From Paenarthrobacter sp. PH39-S1 (GTDB lineage: Bacteria > Actinomycetota > Actinomycetes > Actinomycetales > Micrococcaceae), in assembly GCF_030063245.1 (NCBI RefSeq), contig NZ_JASISR010000008.1, forward strand, positions 79,558-143,557: a stretch of 64,000 nt of DNA. Reading direction: 5' to 3'. The notes under the pieces are model-generated. The model saw nothing but the letters and a program-made list of their open reading frames with translations, searched no databases and had not been told where the DNA came from. A program made the position numbers and the translations under genes. Shown piece by piece: positions 22,575-32,030 of this stretch (positions are counted from its first letter, which is position 1; each line of letters opens with the position of its first letter).

Positions 22575-24229
22575 CACCGGCTGACTCTGTCCCCGGACCT
22601 CAAATATAGGGGGGTGAGTGGTTCCGGCATAGGAGAGCTGGAGCGGTCTTTGCGGAGGCGTTTGACGGCCAGTTCGGCACTGATCAGGCACATCGGCAAC
22701 CCGATGCCGGGGATGGTTGAGCTTCCCGCGTAGATCAGCCCCGTCACTTTTCGGCTCGCGTTCCCGGAACGGAGGAACGCGCTTTGTTTGAGCACATGTG
22801 CCGGTCCGAGGGCTCCCCCATGCCAGGCATTGAGGTCCATGGCGAAGTCACCCGGTGAAATTGTCCGTCGTGTTCGGACCCGGTCGGCCAGGTCGGGGAT
22901 ACCGGCCCAGGAGGAAATTTGCTCGATCACCGCATCCGCTATCCTCTCGATCCGATCGTCACCGGCTTTATCGACGCCGCCGCGGCCCAAGGAGGGGTCC
23001 GCCGGAATCGGCACCAGGACGAAGACGTTCTCACTGCCGTCCGGACTAAGAGAATCATCCGTTTGGCTCGGTTTGCAGATGTACAGCGACGCCGGCTCGG
23101 GGACGGAAGAGGGATCGCCGAAAATGCGGTCGAAATTCTCGGTCCAGTTTTCGGTGAACAATAAGGTGTGATGTTCCAGTTGGGGCAGGCTTCCCTCGAC
23201 GCCCAGGCAAAGCAGGATGGCGCCGGGCCCACAGATTCGCCGGCCCCAATACCGCTCCGGAAAGGTCTGCAAATGGTGCGGGAGCAGCGTAGTTTCCATG
23301 TGATGGAGATCGGCGGCGCCCACCACAACGTCCGCGGCCAGCTCGCGGTTGTTCCCGTCGGCGTCAGTGAAGCGGACCCCGGTCACGCGTGGACGACTCC
23401 GATTGCGACCGCTGGGTGCGGTGATGATTTCAGTGACGGGACTGTTGGTGAGAAGGTTCGCCCCCTCTGCGTGGGCAAGACCTGCGATGGAACGAATCAC
23501 CGTATCGAAGCCGCCCATGGGGTAAAGAACGCCGTCGGAGAGGTCCAAATGGCTCATCAGGTGGAACATGCTGGGCGCGGTGAAAGGTGACGCACCCAAG
23601 AACACGGCCGGATATCCCAGAATCTGGCGTAATTGCGGATTTCGAACGTACCTCCCCGCAAAGCTATCCAGAGGCTGCAGCAACAGACGGGCCAGTTTGG
23701 GCAGACGCTGCAGGACCTCCGGTCGCAGGAACGATCGAAAGGACTGGAACGAGGTGTAGAGAAAATGACGAATCGCCATCGTGTAGGTCTCTTCGGCAGA
23801 GGTGAGGTATTTGTCCAGCATTTTGCCCGCACCTGGCTCCATGCTTTCAAATAGTTCGACGACGTTGGTCCTGCCCGCCGGCAGGTCCACCGGTGTTTTT
23901 TCGGCTTCAAAAATAACGCGGTAGGCGGGGTCCAGCCGCACTAAATTCAATTGCTCCGCCGCAGAGGTGCCGAGGAGTCGGTAGAAGTGGTCGAATACCT
24001 CCGGCATCAGGTACCAGGAAGGCCCGGTGTCGAAGGTGAAGCCTTGCGATTTCCACTGGCCTGCCCGGCCGCCGAGGGTGTCCTGCTTTTCCAGCAAAGT
24101 GACGGTGTATCCACTCCTGGCCAGCAGTGCGGCGGCAGCGAGGCCGCCGATGCCACCGCCGATTACCACGGCGTGCGCTGCCGTGTGCTCCGTTGGGGGA
24201 GAGCCTGCGAAGTCATTGGGCTCAGACAT
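22574..24229 (-). CDS. crtI: Phytoene desaturase
   Basis: FAD-dependent desaturase converting phytoene to lycopene; 551 residues. The dinucleotide-binding start AVVIGGGIGGLAAAALLARS, the GFTFDTGPSWYLMPEVF block and the C-terminal FAD motif GLIYAGSSTIPGIGLPMCLI are diagnostic of CrtI. The ATG at 24229 overlaps the crtB end by 8 bp. It is central in the operon between crtB and crtYe. Confidence 0.95.
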   Translation of the reverse strand: MSEPNDFAGSPPTEHTAAHAVVIGGGIGGLAAAALLARSGYTVTLLEKQDTLGGRAGQWKSQGFTFDTGPSWYLMPEVFDHFYRLLGTSAAEQLNLVRLDPAYRVIFEAEKTPVDLPAGRTNVVELFESMEPGAGKMLDKYLTSAEETYTMAIRHFLYTSFQSFRSFLRPEVLQRLPKLARLLLQPLDSFAGRYVRNPQLRQILGYPAVFLGASPFTAPSMFHLMSHLDLSDGVLYPMGGFDTVIRSIAGLAHAEGANLLTNSPVTEIITAPSGRNRSRPRVTGVRFTDADGNNRELAADVVVGAADLHHMETTLLPHHLQTFPERYWGRRICGPGAILLCLGVEGSLPQLEHHTLLFTENWTENFDRIFGDPSSVPEPASLYICKPSQTDDSLSPDGSENVFVLVPIPADPSLGRGGVDKAGDDRIERIADAVIEQISSWAGIPDLADRVRTRRTISPGDFAMDLNAWHGGALGPAHVLKQSAFLRSGNASRKVTGLIYAGSSTIPGIGLPMCLISAELAVKRLRKDRSSSPMPEPLTPLYLRSGDRVSR

Positions 24230-25115
24230 CAGCCGGCGTTTCTGCTCGTGAAAATGACACGAGTGTGAGGGCAGCGGCAACGACAAGCCGTAATTTGACG
24301 CGGTTTGGTACTCGGATTCGACGTTGGAGCAAGTCGTTGGCCGGCGTACGGCGGGTCCGTCGGGACAATTCGGAGAACAACGCATGGGCAAGGGCCACGG
24401 CCCGTCTGCTGCCTGGCGGCAGAGCGCTGATTGCTGCTTTGCTGATCAATAGATCCCTATCAATGTCATCCAGCAGGCCGTCTTTTTGAGCATCGGTCAG
24501 CCGGTCAGGCACAAGATCCGGAAAGTAGCTTCGCCCCAGGACCATGAAATCCATTGAAAGATCACGCAGGAAGTTGATCTTTTGGAATGCCGCCCCCAAG
24601 TGGCGGGCCCCGTCCTTTAGCGCCTCGTAGGTGCCAGTGGCATCGCACTGACCAATGAGGAACGCTCGCAAACACATCAGTCCGATCACTTCGGCTGATC
24701 CATAAATATATTGTTCGAAGCTCTCACGCGTAAACGCTGCTGGTTGTAGGTCCGATCGCATGGATGAGAAGAATGGACGCGTCAACTCTTGTCCAAAGCC
24801 GGCGGCTCTGGCCGTCCGTGCAAAGGCATGCACGATCAGGTTGGTGCTGTAACCACATTTGATGGCGCGTTCCACTTCCGCCTCAAGGTCATCGAGCTGG
24901 CGGCCGATAGCGCTGACTTCAATTTTGGCTGCAGCCGCACCGTCTACCATTTCGTCCGCTATCCGCACCAGGGCATAAACATTCGCCACATGCGGACGAA
25001 TCTCGACGGCGAGCAGCCGAACAGCCAGCGAGAAGGACGTAGAGTACTGCCGGATGACGACGGCGGCGCTCTGCGCCGCGACTCGGTCATAAAGGTCCGC
25101 TGTCGTATTTTTCAT
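24222..25115 (-). CDS. crtB: Phytoene synthase
   Basis: Head-to-head condensation of two geranylgeranyl diphosphates; 297 residues. Asp-rich motif 1 is RIADEMVDGA and motif 2 is DLSMDFMVLGRSYFP, both typical of squalene/phytoene synthases. The N-terminus has the usual QYSTSFSLAVRLL. It starts 6 nt after the crtE stop. The C-terminus is rich in Arg, as in related proteins. Confidence 0.95.
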   Translation of the reverse strand: MKNTTADLYDRVAAQSAAVVIRQYSTSFSLAVRLLAVEIRPHVANVYALVRIADEMVDGAAAAKIEVSAIGRQLDDLEAEVERAIKCGYSTNLIVHAFARTARAAGFGQELTRPFFSSMRSDLQPAAFTRESFEQYIYGSAEVIGLMCLRAFLIGQCDATGTYEALKDGARHLGAAFQKINFLRDLSMDFMVLGRSYFPDLVPDRLTDAQKDGLLDDIDRDLLISKAAISALPPGSRRAVALAHALFSELSRRTRRTPANDLLQRRIRVPNRVKLRLVVAAALTLVSFSRAETPADV

Positions 25116-25121
25116 TTCTGC

Positions 25122-26312
25122 TCACCTTGTTCTGGCAATAACGGCCGCTATCAAGTTTTCCAGTCGCTTCCTTAGGGCTTCCGGGATGTGGGCACTGGAC
25201 AGGCCTTCCAGGCCTTGATCAGCGAAACTTCGGGCCAGCCGTTCCGCATTGCGGCGGGAGCCGGATGTGGTCAGCAGTTTACGCACCGCGTCCGCTTGCG
25301 TATGGGATAAATCAGGGTTCCCCAAATGTGCTGCAATCGCGGGCCATTCGGACTGGGTCGCGGCGTAGCCCATAAGGACCGTCCGCTTGCCTTCGCGCAG
25401 ATCTCCCAAGGTGCTCTTGCCGGTACCAACCTCGTGGCCAAAAACTCCGAGCAGGTCATCGACGATTTGGTAGGCGATGCCCATATCGCGACCAATTTTT
25501 CCTAGTTCTGCGATGGTTTGATCATTGGCGCCCGCGAGCACGGCGCCTGCTTTCAGCGGCGCTTCGAAGGAGTAGACAGCTGTCTTTAGCTGTTCCATCC
25601 CAATGATGTCCGAGGCCGAGATGTCAGCATCGGGAAAGGAATACTCGATGTCCAGCAACTCCCCCGCGGCCGACGCCATGATCGCGTCGTCCAAGATTTC
25701 CAGCAGACGTGTTCTGACGGTTTCCCCGACCTCGCTGCGGTCAATCAGGCGGTAGGCGTTAAAAAGAGCCAGGTCTCCTGCCACCACTGCGACGGACATG
25801 GCGCGATGTTTCGCTTCCCCAGCCGGCAGCCCAGCAGCCTTGGCTTGCTGGAGGTAACGGCCGGAAAGATTAGGCCGACCGCGGCGGACGAAATCCCGGT
25901 CCACAACGTCGTCGTGAATGATGAAGGCCGTGTGCAATAGCTCAAAGGCTGTTCCTATTTGAGCCGCGTTAAGCATTTGGGATCCGTCCAAGCCCTTATA
26001 CGCCGTCCACACCATCAGGGGCCGGAAGCGCTTGCCGCCCAACGTTGTCTCTTCCAACGAATCCCACAACTTCGCAAAGCGGGGCGTCAGCTGCGCTGCC
26101 CGGGCTTTGGAGCCGGCAAAAAAGTCAGCCATAACCGTATCCACGAGACCGAGATAGACCTCGGTGGAGCCGCCAGTCTTCGTTGCTGTCCCCGGCGCAG
26201 GGCCGTTGGGGACACTACGCCCATGACCGTCCAAGAAGGAAAGTGCGTTCTCCGGGTCGGGATCAGGGACCTGATTTCGGCTGTAGTCGAATTTTACCTC
26301 GGGGTGAAACAT
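25122..26312 (-). CDS. crtE: Geranylgeranyl diphosphate synthase
   Basis: Trans-type prenyl diphosphate synthase, 396 residues, making C20 precursor for CrtB. The first Asp-rich motif DDVVD starts at Asp134; the second is YQIVDDLLG, and GKRFRPLMVW precedes the first motif. The first 45 residues are a non-conserved extension. The ATG at 26312 overlaps the regulator's stop by one base, with AAGGTGAG upstream. Product length C20 is inferred from the operon. Confidence 0.94.
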   Translation of the reverse strand: MFHPEVKFDYSRNQVPDPDPENALSFLDGHGRSVPNGPAPGTATKTGGSTEVYLGLVDTVMADFFAGSKARAAQLTPRFAKLWDSLEETTLGGKRFRPLMVWTAYKGLDGSQMLNAAQIGTAFELLHTAFIIHDDVVDRDFVRRGRPNLSGRYLQQAKAAGLPAGEAKHRAMSVAVVAGDLALFNAYRLIDRSEVGETVRTRLLEILDDAIMASAAGELLDIEYSFPDADISASDIIGMEQLKTAVYSFEAPLKAGAVLAGANDQTIAELGKIGRDMGIAYQIVDDLLGVFGHEVGTGKSTLGDLREGKRTVLMGYAATQSEWPAIAAHLGNPDLSHTQADAVRKLLTTSGSRRNAERLARSFADQGLEGLSSAHIPEALRKRLENLIAAVIARTR

Positions 26313-26803
26313 CAGTTCTCACCTTTTCCTTCAGTCGTGGCAGGGGCGACCTTGCGTTCGAGTACGAGGACAATCCTGGCCAGATAGTCGGTGATCGCCG
26401 CCTGCTGGTCACGGCTGTAGTCAGCCACAAGTGCGTCAATTTCACTGATCATGGGCAGCAGGCTGCCCATGGCCCGCTGAGCGGATTGCGGACTGGGTAC
26501 CACCAGAAGGCTGCGGCGGTCTGTGGGGTGCGGTTTGCGGTACACGTGTCCGACCTTGGCCAGTCGGTCTACCGCAACCGTCATAGCTGCTGTGCTGATC
26601 CCCAGCAATTGCGCCAAGGTACTGGGCGTCATTGGACCGCGCTGTATAAGGTGCTGCATCGCATCAAGATCCGTGGCGTTGACTTCAAGCTCTCTCCCGA
26701 GTTGCTTCTCCACTTCGTGGTTGAGGACCAATATCCGGCGCATGAGCTGCGAAGCCTCATTCCGGGTTGTCCTCGCATCCAGCCGCGGCGCTTCCTCCTC
26801 CAT
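26312..26803 (-). CDS. MarR family regulator of the carotenoid operon (CrtR-like)
   Basis: A 163-residue winged-helix regulator. The HTH TPSTLAQLLGISTAAMTVAV and wing VYRKPHPTDRRSLLVV are typical MarR. It is the first gene of the crt operon and faces a divergent operon across a palindrome at 26841-26855. This suggests autoregulation and control of both operons. In C. glutamicum a MarR protein (CrtR) represses crt genes and responds to isoprenoid diphosphates; transfer of that role here is inference. The ATG at 26803 is used; the TTG at 26812 is a possible earlier start. Confidence 0.9.
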   Translation of the reverse strand: MEEEAPRLDARTTRNEASQLMRRILVLNHEVEKQLGRELEVNATDLDAMQHLIQRGPMTPSTLAQLLGISTAAMTVAVDRLAKVGHVYRKPHPTDRRSLLVVPSPQSAQRAMGSLLPMISEIDALVADYSRDQQAAITDYLARIVLVLERKVAPATTEGKGEN

Positions 26804-26816
26804 GAGATTCAAGATA

Positions 26817-26872
26817 CACCTAAATCTATATACCTTGATAACTAAAATACTTAGTAATAAAGTTGTTAGGTG
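26817..26872. promoter_or_regulatory. Divergent promoter and MarR-type operator of the carotenoid island
   Basis: AT-rich island in GC-rich DNA. The perfect inverted repeat ACTAA / TTAGT with a 5-nt spacer lies at 26841-26855. An outer pair CACCTAA (26817-26823) / TTAGGTG (26866-26872) frames the region. On the plus strand TTGATA (26835-26840) and TAAAGT (26858-26863) are 17 bp apart; on the minus strand TATATA/TATAGA near 26826-26832 could be the -10. The palindrome overlaps both promoters, the classic position for repression. Confidence 0.6.
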
Positions 26873-26886
26873 AAAGGAGGATGACC

Positions 26887-27771
26887 ATGCATCCGAACCG
26901 GCGATCGTCAGGGAACGAGTTGCTCGCCCTCTCCAGCAAGAAAGATGAAGTCCGTCGACTGGTGGTTCTGCTCAGTGCCATTGCGGCGGTGATGGGTTCC
27001 TTCATCGGCTCTGGTGCCGCGGGCGGTACTCCGATTGCGCAAGCGGCAGGCGGTGCGCTGGGACCCAACGCGACGCTGATGGCCCCTGCCGTACCGGCTT
27101 TCGGTGTCTGGAGTGTGATTTATCTTGGGTCGTGTGCCTATGCCGTGTGGCAAATCCTGCCGGGCCGCGCCTTAAGCACACGCCAACGGCGACTGGGGTA
27201 TCCAGTAGCGGCCTCGCTGCTGCTCAACGCCGGTTGGATTTTCGCCATCCAGGCAGGAAACCTCGCGTTGAGTGTGGCAGTCATCGCGCTTCTCGTTGCC
27301 GTACTGAGCTGGATCTTCACACTCTGTGTGCGGATGCGTCCTCAGTCCCTGGTTGAAGCCGCGATCTGCGACGGCACGTTGGGACTATATCTTGGCTGGA
27401 TTTGCGTTGCCGCTGCTGCCAACGTCAGTGCCCTGCTGGTCACCGTCGGCTTCTCCGGGTGGGGAATTCAGCCAGCCGTGTGGGCTTGGTTCGTCCTGGC
27501 TGTGGCCGGGCTGATCGGAGTCGGCCTCGCAGTTTACGGTCAGGGCAGGCTGGCACCGGCGGCAACCCTGATTTGGGGTCTGGGGTGGGTGGCCGTGTCG
27601 CGGCTGTCGGGCGACCTTCCCTCAGTACCGGCGGCGTTAGCTGCGATGATCGCGGCCGTAGGCGTCGCCGTCGTAACCCTTGCGGTTAGGTTTGCAAGGG
27701 GCCGGCGCGTGAACTTGAAAAGCAGCCGGCTCCCTTCCGCCTCCGCGAGCGTCAGAGGATGTGCGTTATGA
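26887..27771 (+). CDS. TspO/MBR-like (tryptophan-rich sensory protein family) membrane protein
   Basis: A 294-residue membrane protein with about eight hydrophobic spans. The TspO-like signature is seen as VPAFGVWSVIYLG and LLNAGWIFAIQAGNLALSV. The TspO family binds tetrapyrroles and, in Rhodobacter, tunes carotenoid expression. The ATG at 26887 is chosen because AGGAGG lies 6 nt upstream; the ATG at 26881 abuts that site. It is the first gene of the operon divergent from marR-crt. Confidence 0.72.
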   Translation: MHPNRRSSGNELLALSSKKDEVRRLVVLLSAIAAVMGSFIGSGAAGGTPIAQAAGGALGPNATLMAPAVPAFGVWSVIYLGSCAYAVWQILPGRALSTRQRRLGYPVAASLLLNAGWIFAIQAGNLALSVAVIALLVAVLSWIFTLCVRMRPQSLVEAAICDGTLGLYLGWICVAAAANVSALLVTVGFSGWGIQPAVWAWFVLAVAGLIGVGLAVYGQGRLAPAATLIWGLGWVAVSRLSGDLPSVPAALAAMIAAVGVAVVTLAVRFARGRRVNLKSSRLPSASASVRGCAL

Positions 27772-29441
27772 ACGCCCCTAATCATGCACGTTGGTTCGGT
27801 TTGGTATTCATTAGCCTGGCGGTCGCCCTCATCATCGTCGACTCGACGATAGTCAACGTCGCAATTCCCTCGATTGTCAAAGATCTTTCCGTCACCTCTA
27901 CCCAAGTTCAATGGGTGCAGGAATCTTACACTTTGGTCTTCGCAGCGCTATTGCTCGTTTTCGGTAACCTGGCGGACCGATTCGGACGGCGTCGACTGCT
28001 GGTGCTGGGGGTTGCCGTCTTTGCTCTGTCCTCGGTCCTTGCCGCGCTAAGCCAATCAGGTGATTTCCTGATCGGTGCCCGAGTACTCCAAGGGATCGGC
28101 GGAGCGATGGTGCTTCCCACCACCCTTTCCATCATCAACGCCACGTTCCAGGGCAAAGAACGCGCCCTGGCGTTCGCAGTGTGGGGGTCCACCATTGGCG
28201 GCATGACCGCCGTCGGCCCGTTGCTAGGCGGCTGGCTAACCACCGATTTTTCATGGCGGTGGGCCTTCGCCATCAATATTCCTCTCGGCGTCATCATTAT
28301 CGTCGGAGCACTGCTCACCGTCGCCGAAACGAGCGATCCGGGGGCCGGCCGGAGCGTGGATTGGGGAGGTGCCGCCTTATCCGTGCTTGCAAGCGCCAGC
28401 TTGGTGTTTGGGCTCATCGAAGGACGCAACTACGGATGGTGGCTGACGAATAAACCGTTCCAGATCGGCGATTTGTCCTGGCCATACCAGCTTTCCCCCG
28501 TGCCGGTAGCGTTCGCCCTCATGGCAGCTTCCGGTGTCGTGTTCGTCGTTCGGGGCCGCGCCCGCGACCGTCGCGGCGCCAGCTCCATGCTTGACTTCAG
28601 CCTGTTCGCCATCCCATCCTTCCGCAATGGGAACATTGCCGCCATGATTGTCAGTTTGGGAGAATTTGGCATCATACTTTCGTTGCCCATTTGGCTTCAG
28701 AATGTCCTTGGCTACACCGCCCTACAAACAGGTCTAATCCTGATAGCCCTGGCCGTCGGATCTTTTCTGGCCAGCGGATTCGTTGGAGCTCTCGGAAACA
28801 AGATCCCCGCGGTGGCCGTCGTCAGGATCGGCATTGCCGCCGAAATTGTGGGGATCACAGGCCTCGGTGCGGTGATAGGACCTTCTACCGGCTGGGGAAT
28901 TCTCATTCCTTTCCTCTTTGTCTACGGATTCGGCGTTGGACTCGCCACCGCCCAACTCACCGGTGTTGTCCTCAAAGACGTGCCACCTGCCAAAAGCGGG
29001 CAGGCATCCGGCACTGCGAGTACGGCTCGGCAGATCGGCTCCGCCTTAGGCATTGCAGTGCTCGGCACCATTTTGTTTACGACGGCCACCGTACAGCTGG
29101 ACAACTCTCTTAAAGACCGGCTGGTACCCGAGCCGAGCCGTAGCGAGGTGGTATCCGCCGTCGTGGAAAGTTCCGGTGCCGCGATCGCAGGCTTGGAGAA
29201 CAACACACAGACGCTTGCGGTAGCCGACGCTGGCAGGAAGGCATTTTCCAATGGCACTAAATACTCCGCCTATGCCGCAGCGGGTTTTCTGGCCATTGGG
29301 CTCCTGGCCACGTTGTCCTTGGGCCGCGGCACGGCGGCGGAAAAGATCCGAACCCCGGTTGCAATAACCGCCACCGTGCATCAGGCCCATAATGGACTAC
29401 CGGACCACGACGACAAGAGAAACCGGAGATCTCGACCATGA
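27768..29441 (+). CDS. MFS transporter, DHA2 (14-span) family
   Basis: Proton-driven efflux pump of 557 residues. MFS motifs include DSTIVNVAIPSI (motif D1 region), GNLADRFGRRRLLVLG (motif A) and the WRWAFAINIPLG motif typical of DHA2. It starts by ATGA overlap with the TspO-like gene. The position between tspO-like and idi suggests a role linked to carotenoid or isoprenoid metabolism; C. glutamicum has an RND-type transporter in its crt operon instead. The substrate is unknown. Confidence 0.88.
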   Translation: MNAPNHARWFGLVFISLAVALIIVDSTIVNVAIPSIVKDLSVTSTQVQWVQESYTLVFAALLLVFGNLADRFGRRRLLVLGVAVFALSSVLAALSQSGDFLIGARVLQGIGGAMVLPTTLSIINATFQGKERALAFAVWGSTIGGMTAVGPLLGGWLTTDFSWRWAFAINIPLGVIIIVGALLTVAETSDPGAGRSVDWGGAALSVLASASLVFGLIEGRNYGWWLTNKPFQIGDLSWPYQLSPVPVAFALMAASGVVFVVRGRARDRRGASSMLDFSLFAIPSFRNGNIAAMIVSLGEFGIILSLPIWLQNVLGYTALQTGLILIALAVGSFLASGFVGALGNKIPAVAVVRIGIAAEIVGITGLGAVIGPSTGWGILIPFLFVYGFGVGLATAQLTGVVLKDVPPAKSGQASGTASTARQIGSALGIAVLGTILFTTATVQLDNSLKDRLVPEPSRSEVVSAVVESSGAAIAGLENNTQTLAVADAGRKAFSNGTKYSAYAAAGFLAIGLLATLSLGRGTAAEKIRTPVAITATVHQAHNGLPDHDDKRNRRSRP

Positions 29442-30934
29442 CTGCAACCGCCTTGGTGCTCGGATCCACCGGATACATCGGTGGCCGTCTCGTGCCACGT
29501 CTGCTGGATGCCGGATACAACGTTCGGGTTCTGGTACGGTCACCGAGCAAACTCACCGATGTTCCATGGGGGCCACGGGTGCATATTATCCAAGGGGATC
29601 TGGAGGATCCATCATCGCTGCGGACTGCGGCAGCCGGGGCTGACATCTTGTACTACCTTGTCCACTCCATGGGAGCCTCCTCGAAGAGCCACCAACAGTT
29701 TGATGAGATTGAGCGCCGCTGTGCCGCGAATGTCGCCGTCGCTGCCAGCGACGGCGGAGTGCATCGAATTGTGTACCTAAGCGGTCTGCACCCCTCCGTC
29801 ACAGGGCTAAGCCGCCACCTGCGCTCAAGGGTGGACGTAGGGGAGATCCTACTGGCTTCGAGCGTCCCAACGGCCGTCCTGCAGGCGGGTGTCGTCATTG
29901 GATCCGGGTCTGCCTCCTTCGAAATGATCCGGCAGCTGACCGAAGTACTGCCCGTGATGGTGGCACCGCGGTGGGTTCGCAACCGAGTACAGCCCATCGC
30001 AGTCCGAGACGTACTGCACTACCTCCTGGGTGCCGCAGGGCTGCCGGCCGGTCTCAACCGAACTTTTGATATAGGGGGCCCGGACGTTCTGCGCTACGAC
30101 GAAGTAATGAATGGCTACGCCGCGGAAACAGGGCTGCCGCATCGACCCGTTCTTGCCTTACCGGTCCTCACGCCATGGCTTGCTTCGCAATGGGTCAATC
30201 TCGTCACCCCGATTCCGCGGTCTTTGGCCGTGCCGCTGATCGGTTCGCTACTCTACGATTGCATCGTCCAAGAACAGGATATTCACAGCTACGTGCCGCT
30301 GCCGGGGCCCGGTCCGACCGGTTACCGTCAGGCCGTCCGGCTCGCCTTGGCCAAACTAGCAGTCGGAGACGTGGAAACGAGTTGGCAGGATGCGTCCGTC
30401 CTTGGCGCGCCCAGTGATCCTATGCCCAGCGACCCGCAGTGGGCCGGACAACGCATCTATCACGACACGAGACAACAGCACACCCACGCCGATAGGGAGC
30501 AACTATGGCAGGTCATTGAAGGCATCGGCGGCGACAACGGCTGGTACTCCTTCCCGCTGGCCTGGGCCATTCGTGGCTGGATGGACAGACTCGTCGGCGG
30601 CGTTGGATTGCGCCGCGGGCGACGGCACCCCAAACAACTGAATACCGGCGACGCGCTGGATTTTTGGCGGGTTGAAAAGATCGATCGTGGACACTTGCTT
30701 CGACTCAGGGCAGAGATGAAAGTACCGGGTCTTGCATGGCTCGAAATGCAGGCCAAGGACGACGACGGCGGCTCCCTATACGTCCAGCGGGCCCTGTTCT
30801 TTCCCAGGGGATTAGGGGGAAGGCTCTACTGGCTGGCCGTTCTGCCGTTCCATGGCGTGATCTTCAAAGGCATGGCGCACCGGATTTCAGAAGCTGCGGC
30901 CAGCACGACCACGAACCGAAAGGACATAAAATGA
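29438..30934 (+). CDS. NAD(P)-binding SDR-type protein with C-terminal DUF2867 domain
   Basis: A 498-residue two-part protein. Residues 1-about 300 are an atypical SDR domain with VLGSTGYIGGRLVPRLL (GxxGxxG) and a GDLEDPSSLR strand, lacking a clear YxxxK. The C-terminal half, from about residue 330, contains WYSFPLAWAIRGWMDRLVGG and resembles DUF2867/polyketide-cyclase-like domains. It overlaps MFS (ATGA) and idi (ATGA). The function is unknown. Its place beside idi suggests isoprenoid or quinone-type chemistry, but this is inference. Confidence 0.8.
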   Translation: MTATALVLGSTGYIGGRLVPRLLDAGYNVRVLVRSPSKLTDVPWGPRVHIIQGDLEDPSSLRTAAAGADILYYLVHSMGASSKSHQQFDEIERRCAANVAVAASDGGVHRIVYLSGLHPSVTGLSRHLRSRVDVGEILLASSVPTAVLQAGVVIGSGSASFEMIRQLTEVLPVMVAPRWVRNRVQPIAVRDVLHYLLGAAGLPAGLNRTFDIGGPDVLRYDEVMNGYAAETGLPHRPVLALPVLTPWLASQWVNLVTPIPRSLAVPLIGSLLYDCIVQEQDIHSYVPLPGPGPTGYRQAVRLALAKLAVGDVETSWQDASVLGAPSDPMPSDPQWAGQRIYHDTRQQHTHADREQLWQVIEGIGGDNGWYSFPLAWAIRGWMDRLVGGVGLRRGRRHPKQLNTGDALDFWRVEKIDRGHLLRLRAEMKVPGLAWLEMQAKDDDGGSLYVQRALFFPRGLGGRLYWLAVLPFHGVIFKGMAHRISEAAASTTTNRKDIK

Positions 30935-31473
30935 ACACTCCGGTGGAGCACGTCCGGCTGATGGACCACGAGGGCCGCGAAATTGGCACCGCAGACAAGC
31001 GGACAGTGCACAGTCGAAACACCCCTCTGCACCTGGCCTTTTCCTGCCATGTTTTCGACACCCACGGACGCACCCTAGTCACCCGGCGCGCCCTGTCAAA
31101 ACTGACATGGCCGGGGGTGTGGACAAACGCCTTCTGCGGACACCCGGCCCCCGGTGAATCGTTCGAGAATGCAATCGGCCGACGGGCAGCGGAAGAGCTC
31201 CGCATTGAACTAACCGCGCCCACCCTTGTATTGCCTGAATTCCGCTACCGCGCCGTTGACGCATCCGGCATCGTCGAAAACGAAATCTGCCCGGTGTTCA
31301 GCGCCATTTATTGGGATGGTCCGACCCTAGATCCGAACTCCCTCGAAGTGTGCGATTGGGCTTGGGTAAAGCTTCAAGACCTACGCCGGTCAGCGGCCGC
31401 GACTCCCTTTGCCTTCAGTCCCTGGCTGGTCCTTCAGCTGCAGGACGGCGTCGCACTCTCGTCAACGAACTGA
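30931..31473 (+). CDS. idi: Isopentenyl-diphosphate delta-isomerase, type I
   Basis: Interconverts IPP and DMAPP, the building blocks for CrtE and CrtEb; 180 residues. The Nudix-like fold shows the catalytic Cys in WTNAFCGHPAPGES and the Glu in GIVENEICPVF. The ATG overlaps the previous stop (ATGA), with AAAGGA upstream. It supplies DMAPP, which CrtEb needs for C50 extension, so the two divergent operons serve one pathway. Confidence 0.95.
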   Translation: MNTPVEHVRLMDHEGREIGTADKRTVHSRNTPLHLAFSCHVFDTHGRTLVTRRALSKLTWPGVWTNAFCGHPAPGESFENAIGRRAAEELRIELTAPTLVLPEFRYRAVDASGIVENEICPVFSAIYWDGPTLDPNSLEVCDWAWVKLQDLRRSAAATPFAFSPWLVLQLQDGVALSSTN

Positions 31474-31513
31474 GCCAGCCCAATGTGGAAGCTTCGATCC
31501 TGCATTTGCCGAT

Positions 31514-31819
31514 TTAGTCGCCTTCGGTAAGGTACTTCTCGCCACTTTCTGATTCATGGCTAGTAAACTTTTTGTCCATTTCGGCCATCGACGCTGCTTC
31601 TGCCTCGCTCGGGGGCTTTACCGGGTCGTCGCTTGCCGAACGATCCGCATCACCGAAAATCGCTCCAAGGCCCTTGGCATCCTGAGTTACTTCACCCGGT
31701 GCCAATTCCTCGGAGGATCCGCGCCGGTTTTCATCTTCTCCCTGGGCTGCGGAACGGGCTCCGGAAGAACCTTGGACGGGGAGAGGAGGCTCTTCCCCGC
31801 GGTCGTCCTGACTCGCCAT
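31514..31819 (-). CDS. Small acidic hypothetical protein
   Basis: 101 residues, rich in Glu, Asp, Ser and Gly with no hydrophobic segment; probably disordered. It starts at the ATG at 31819, where GGAAGGA lies 7 nt upstream. It is convergent with idi and divergent from pfkA. I do not recognise a family. The ribosome site and the typical third-position GC support a real gene. Confidence 0.6.
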   Translation of the reverse strand: MASQDDRGEEPPLPVQGSSGARSAAQGEDENRRGSSEELAPGEVTQDAKGLGAIFGDADRSASDDPVKPPSEAEAASMAEMDKKFTSHESESGEKYLTEGD

Positions 31820-31936
31820 ATCATGATCCTTCCAATCCCATTGAGTGGAGCTTGAAACCTCATGATAACAATTCAATCGTGAGCGGGCTCTCCTGGGCTG
31901 AGATTGGACATACAGCGTCCGCGCGCCGGACCCGAG

Positions 31937-31964
31937 TTGCCCGCGTCACACGACCGTCTAGACT
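31937..31964 (+). promoter_or_regulatory. Promoter of pfkA
   Basis: TTGCCC (31937-31942) and TAGACT (31959-31964) with a 16-bp spacer. Transcription would start about 60 nt before the pfkA ATG. Confidence 0.55.
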
Positions 31965-32030
31965 CGTTGGAAGAGCTCAACGGAGTGCTCGGCATCCTTG
32001 ACCACTCCTCCCGAAGGACTTGCGCCAAAT

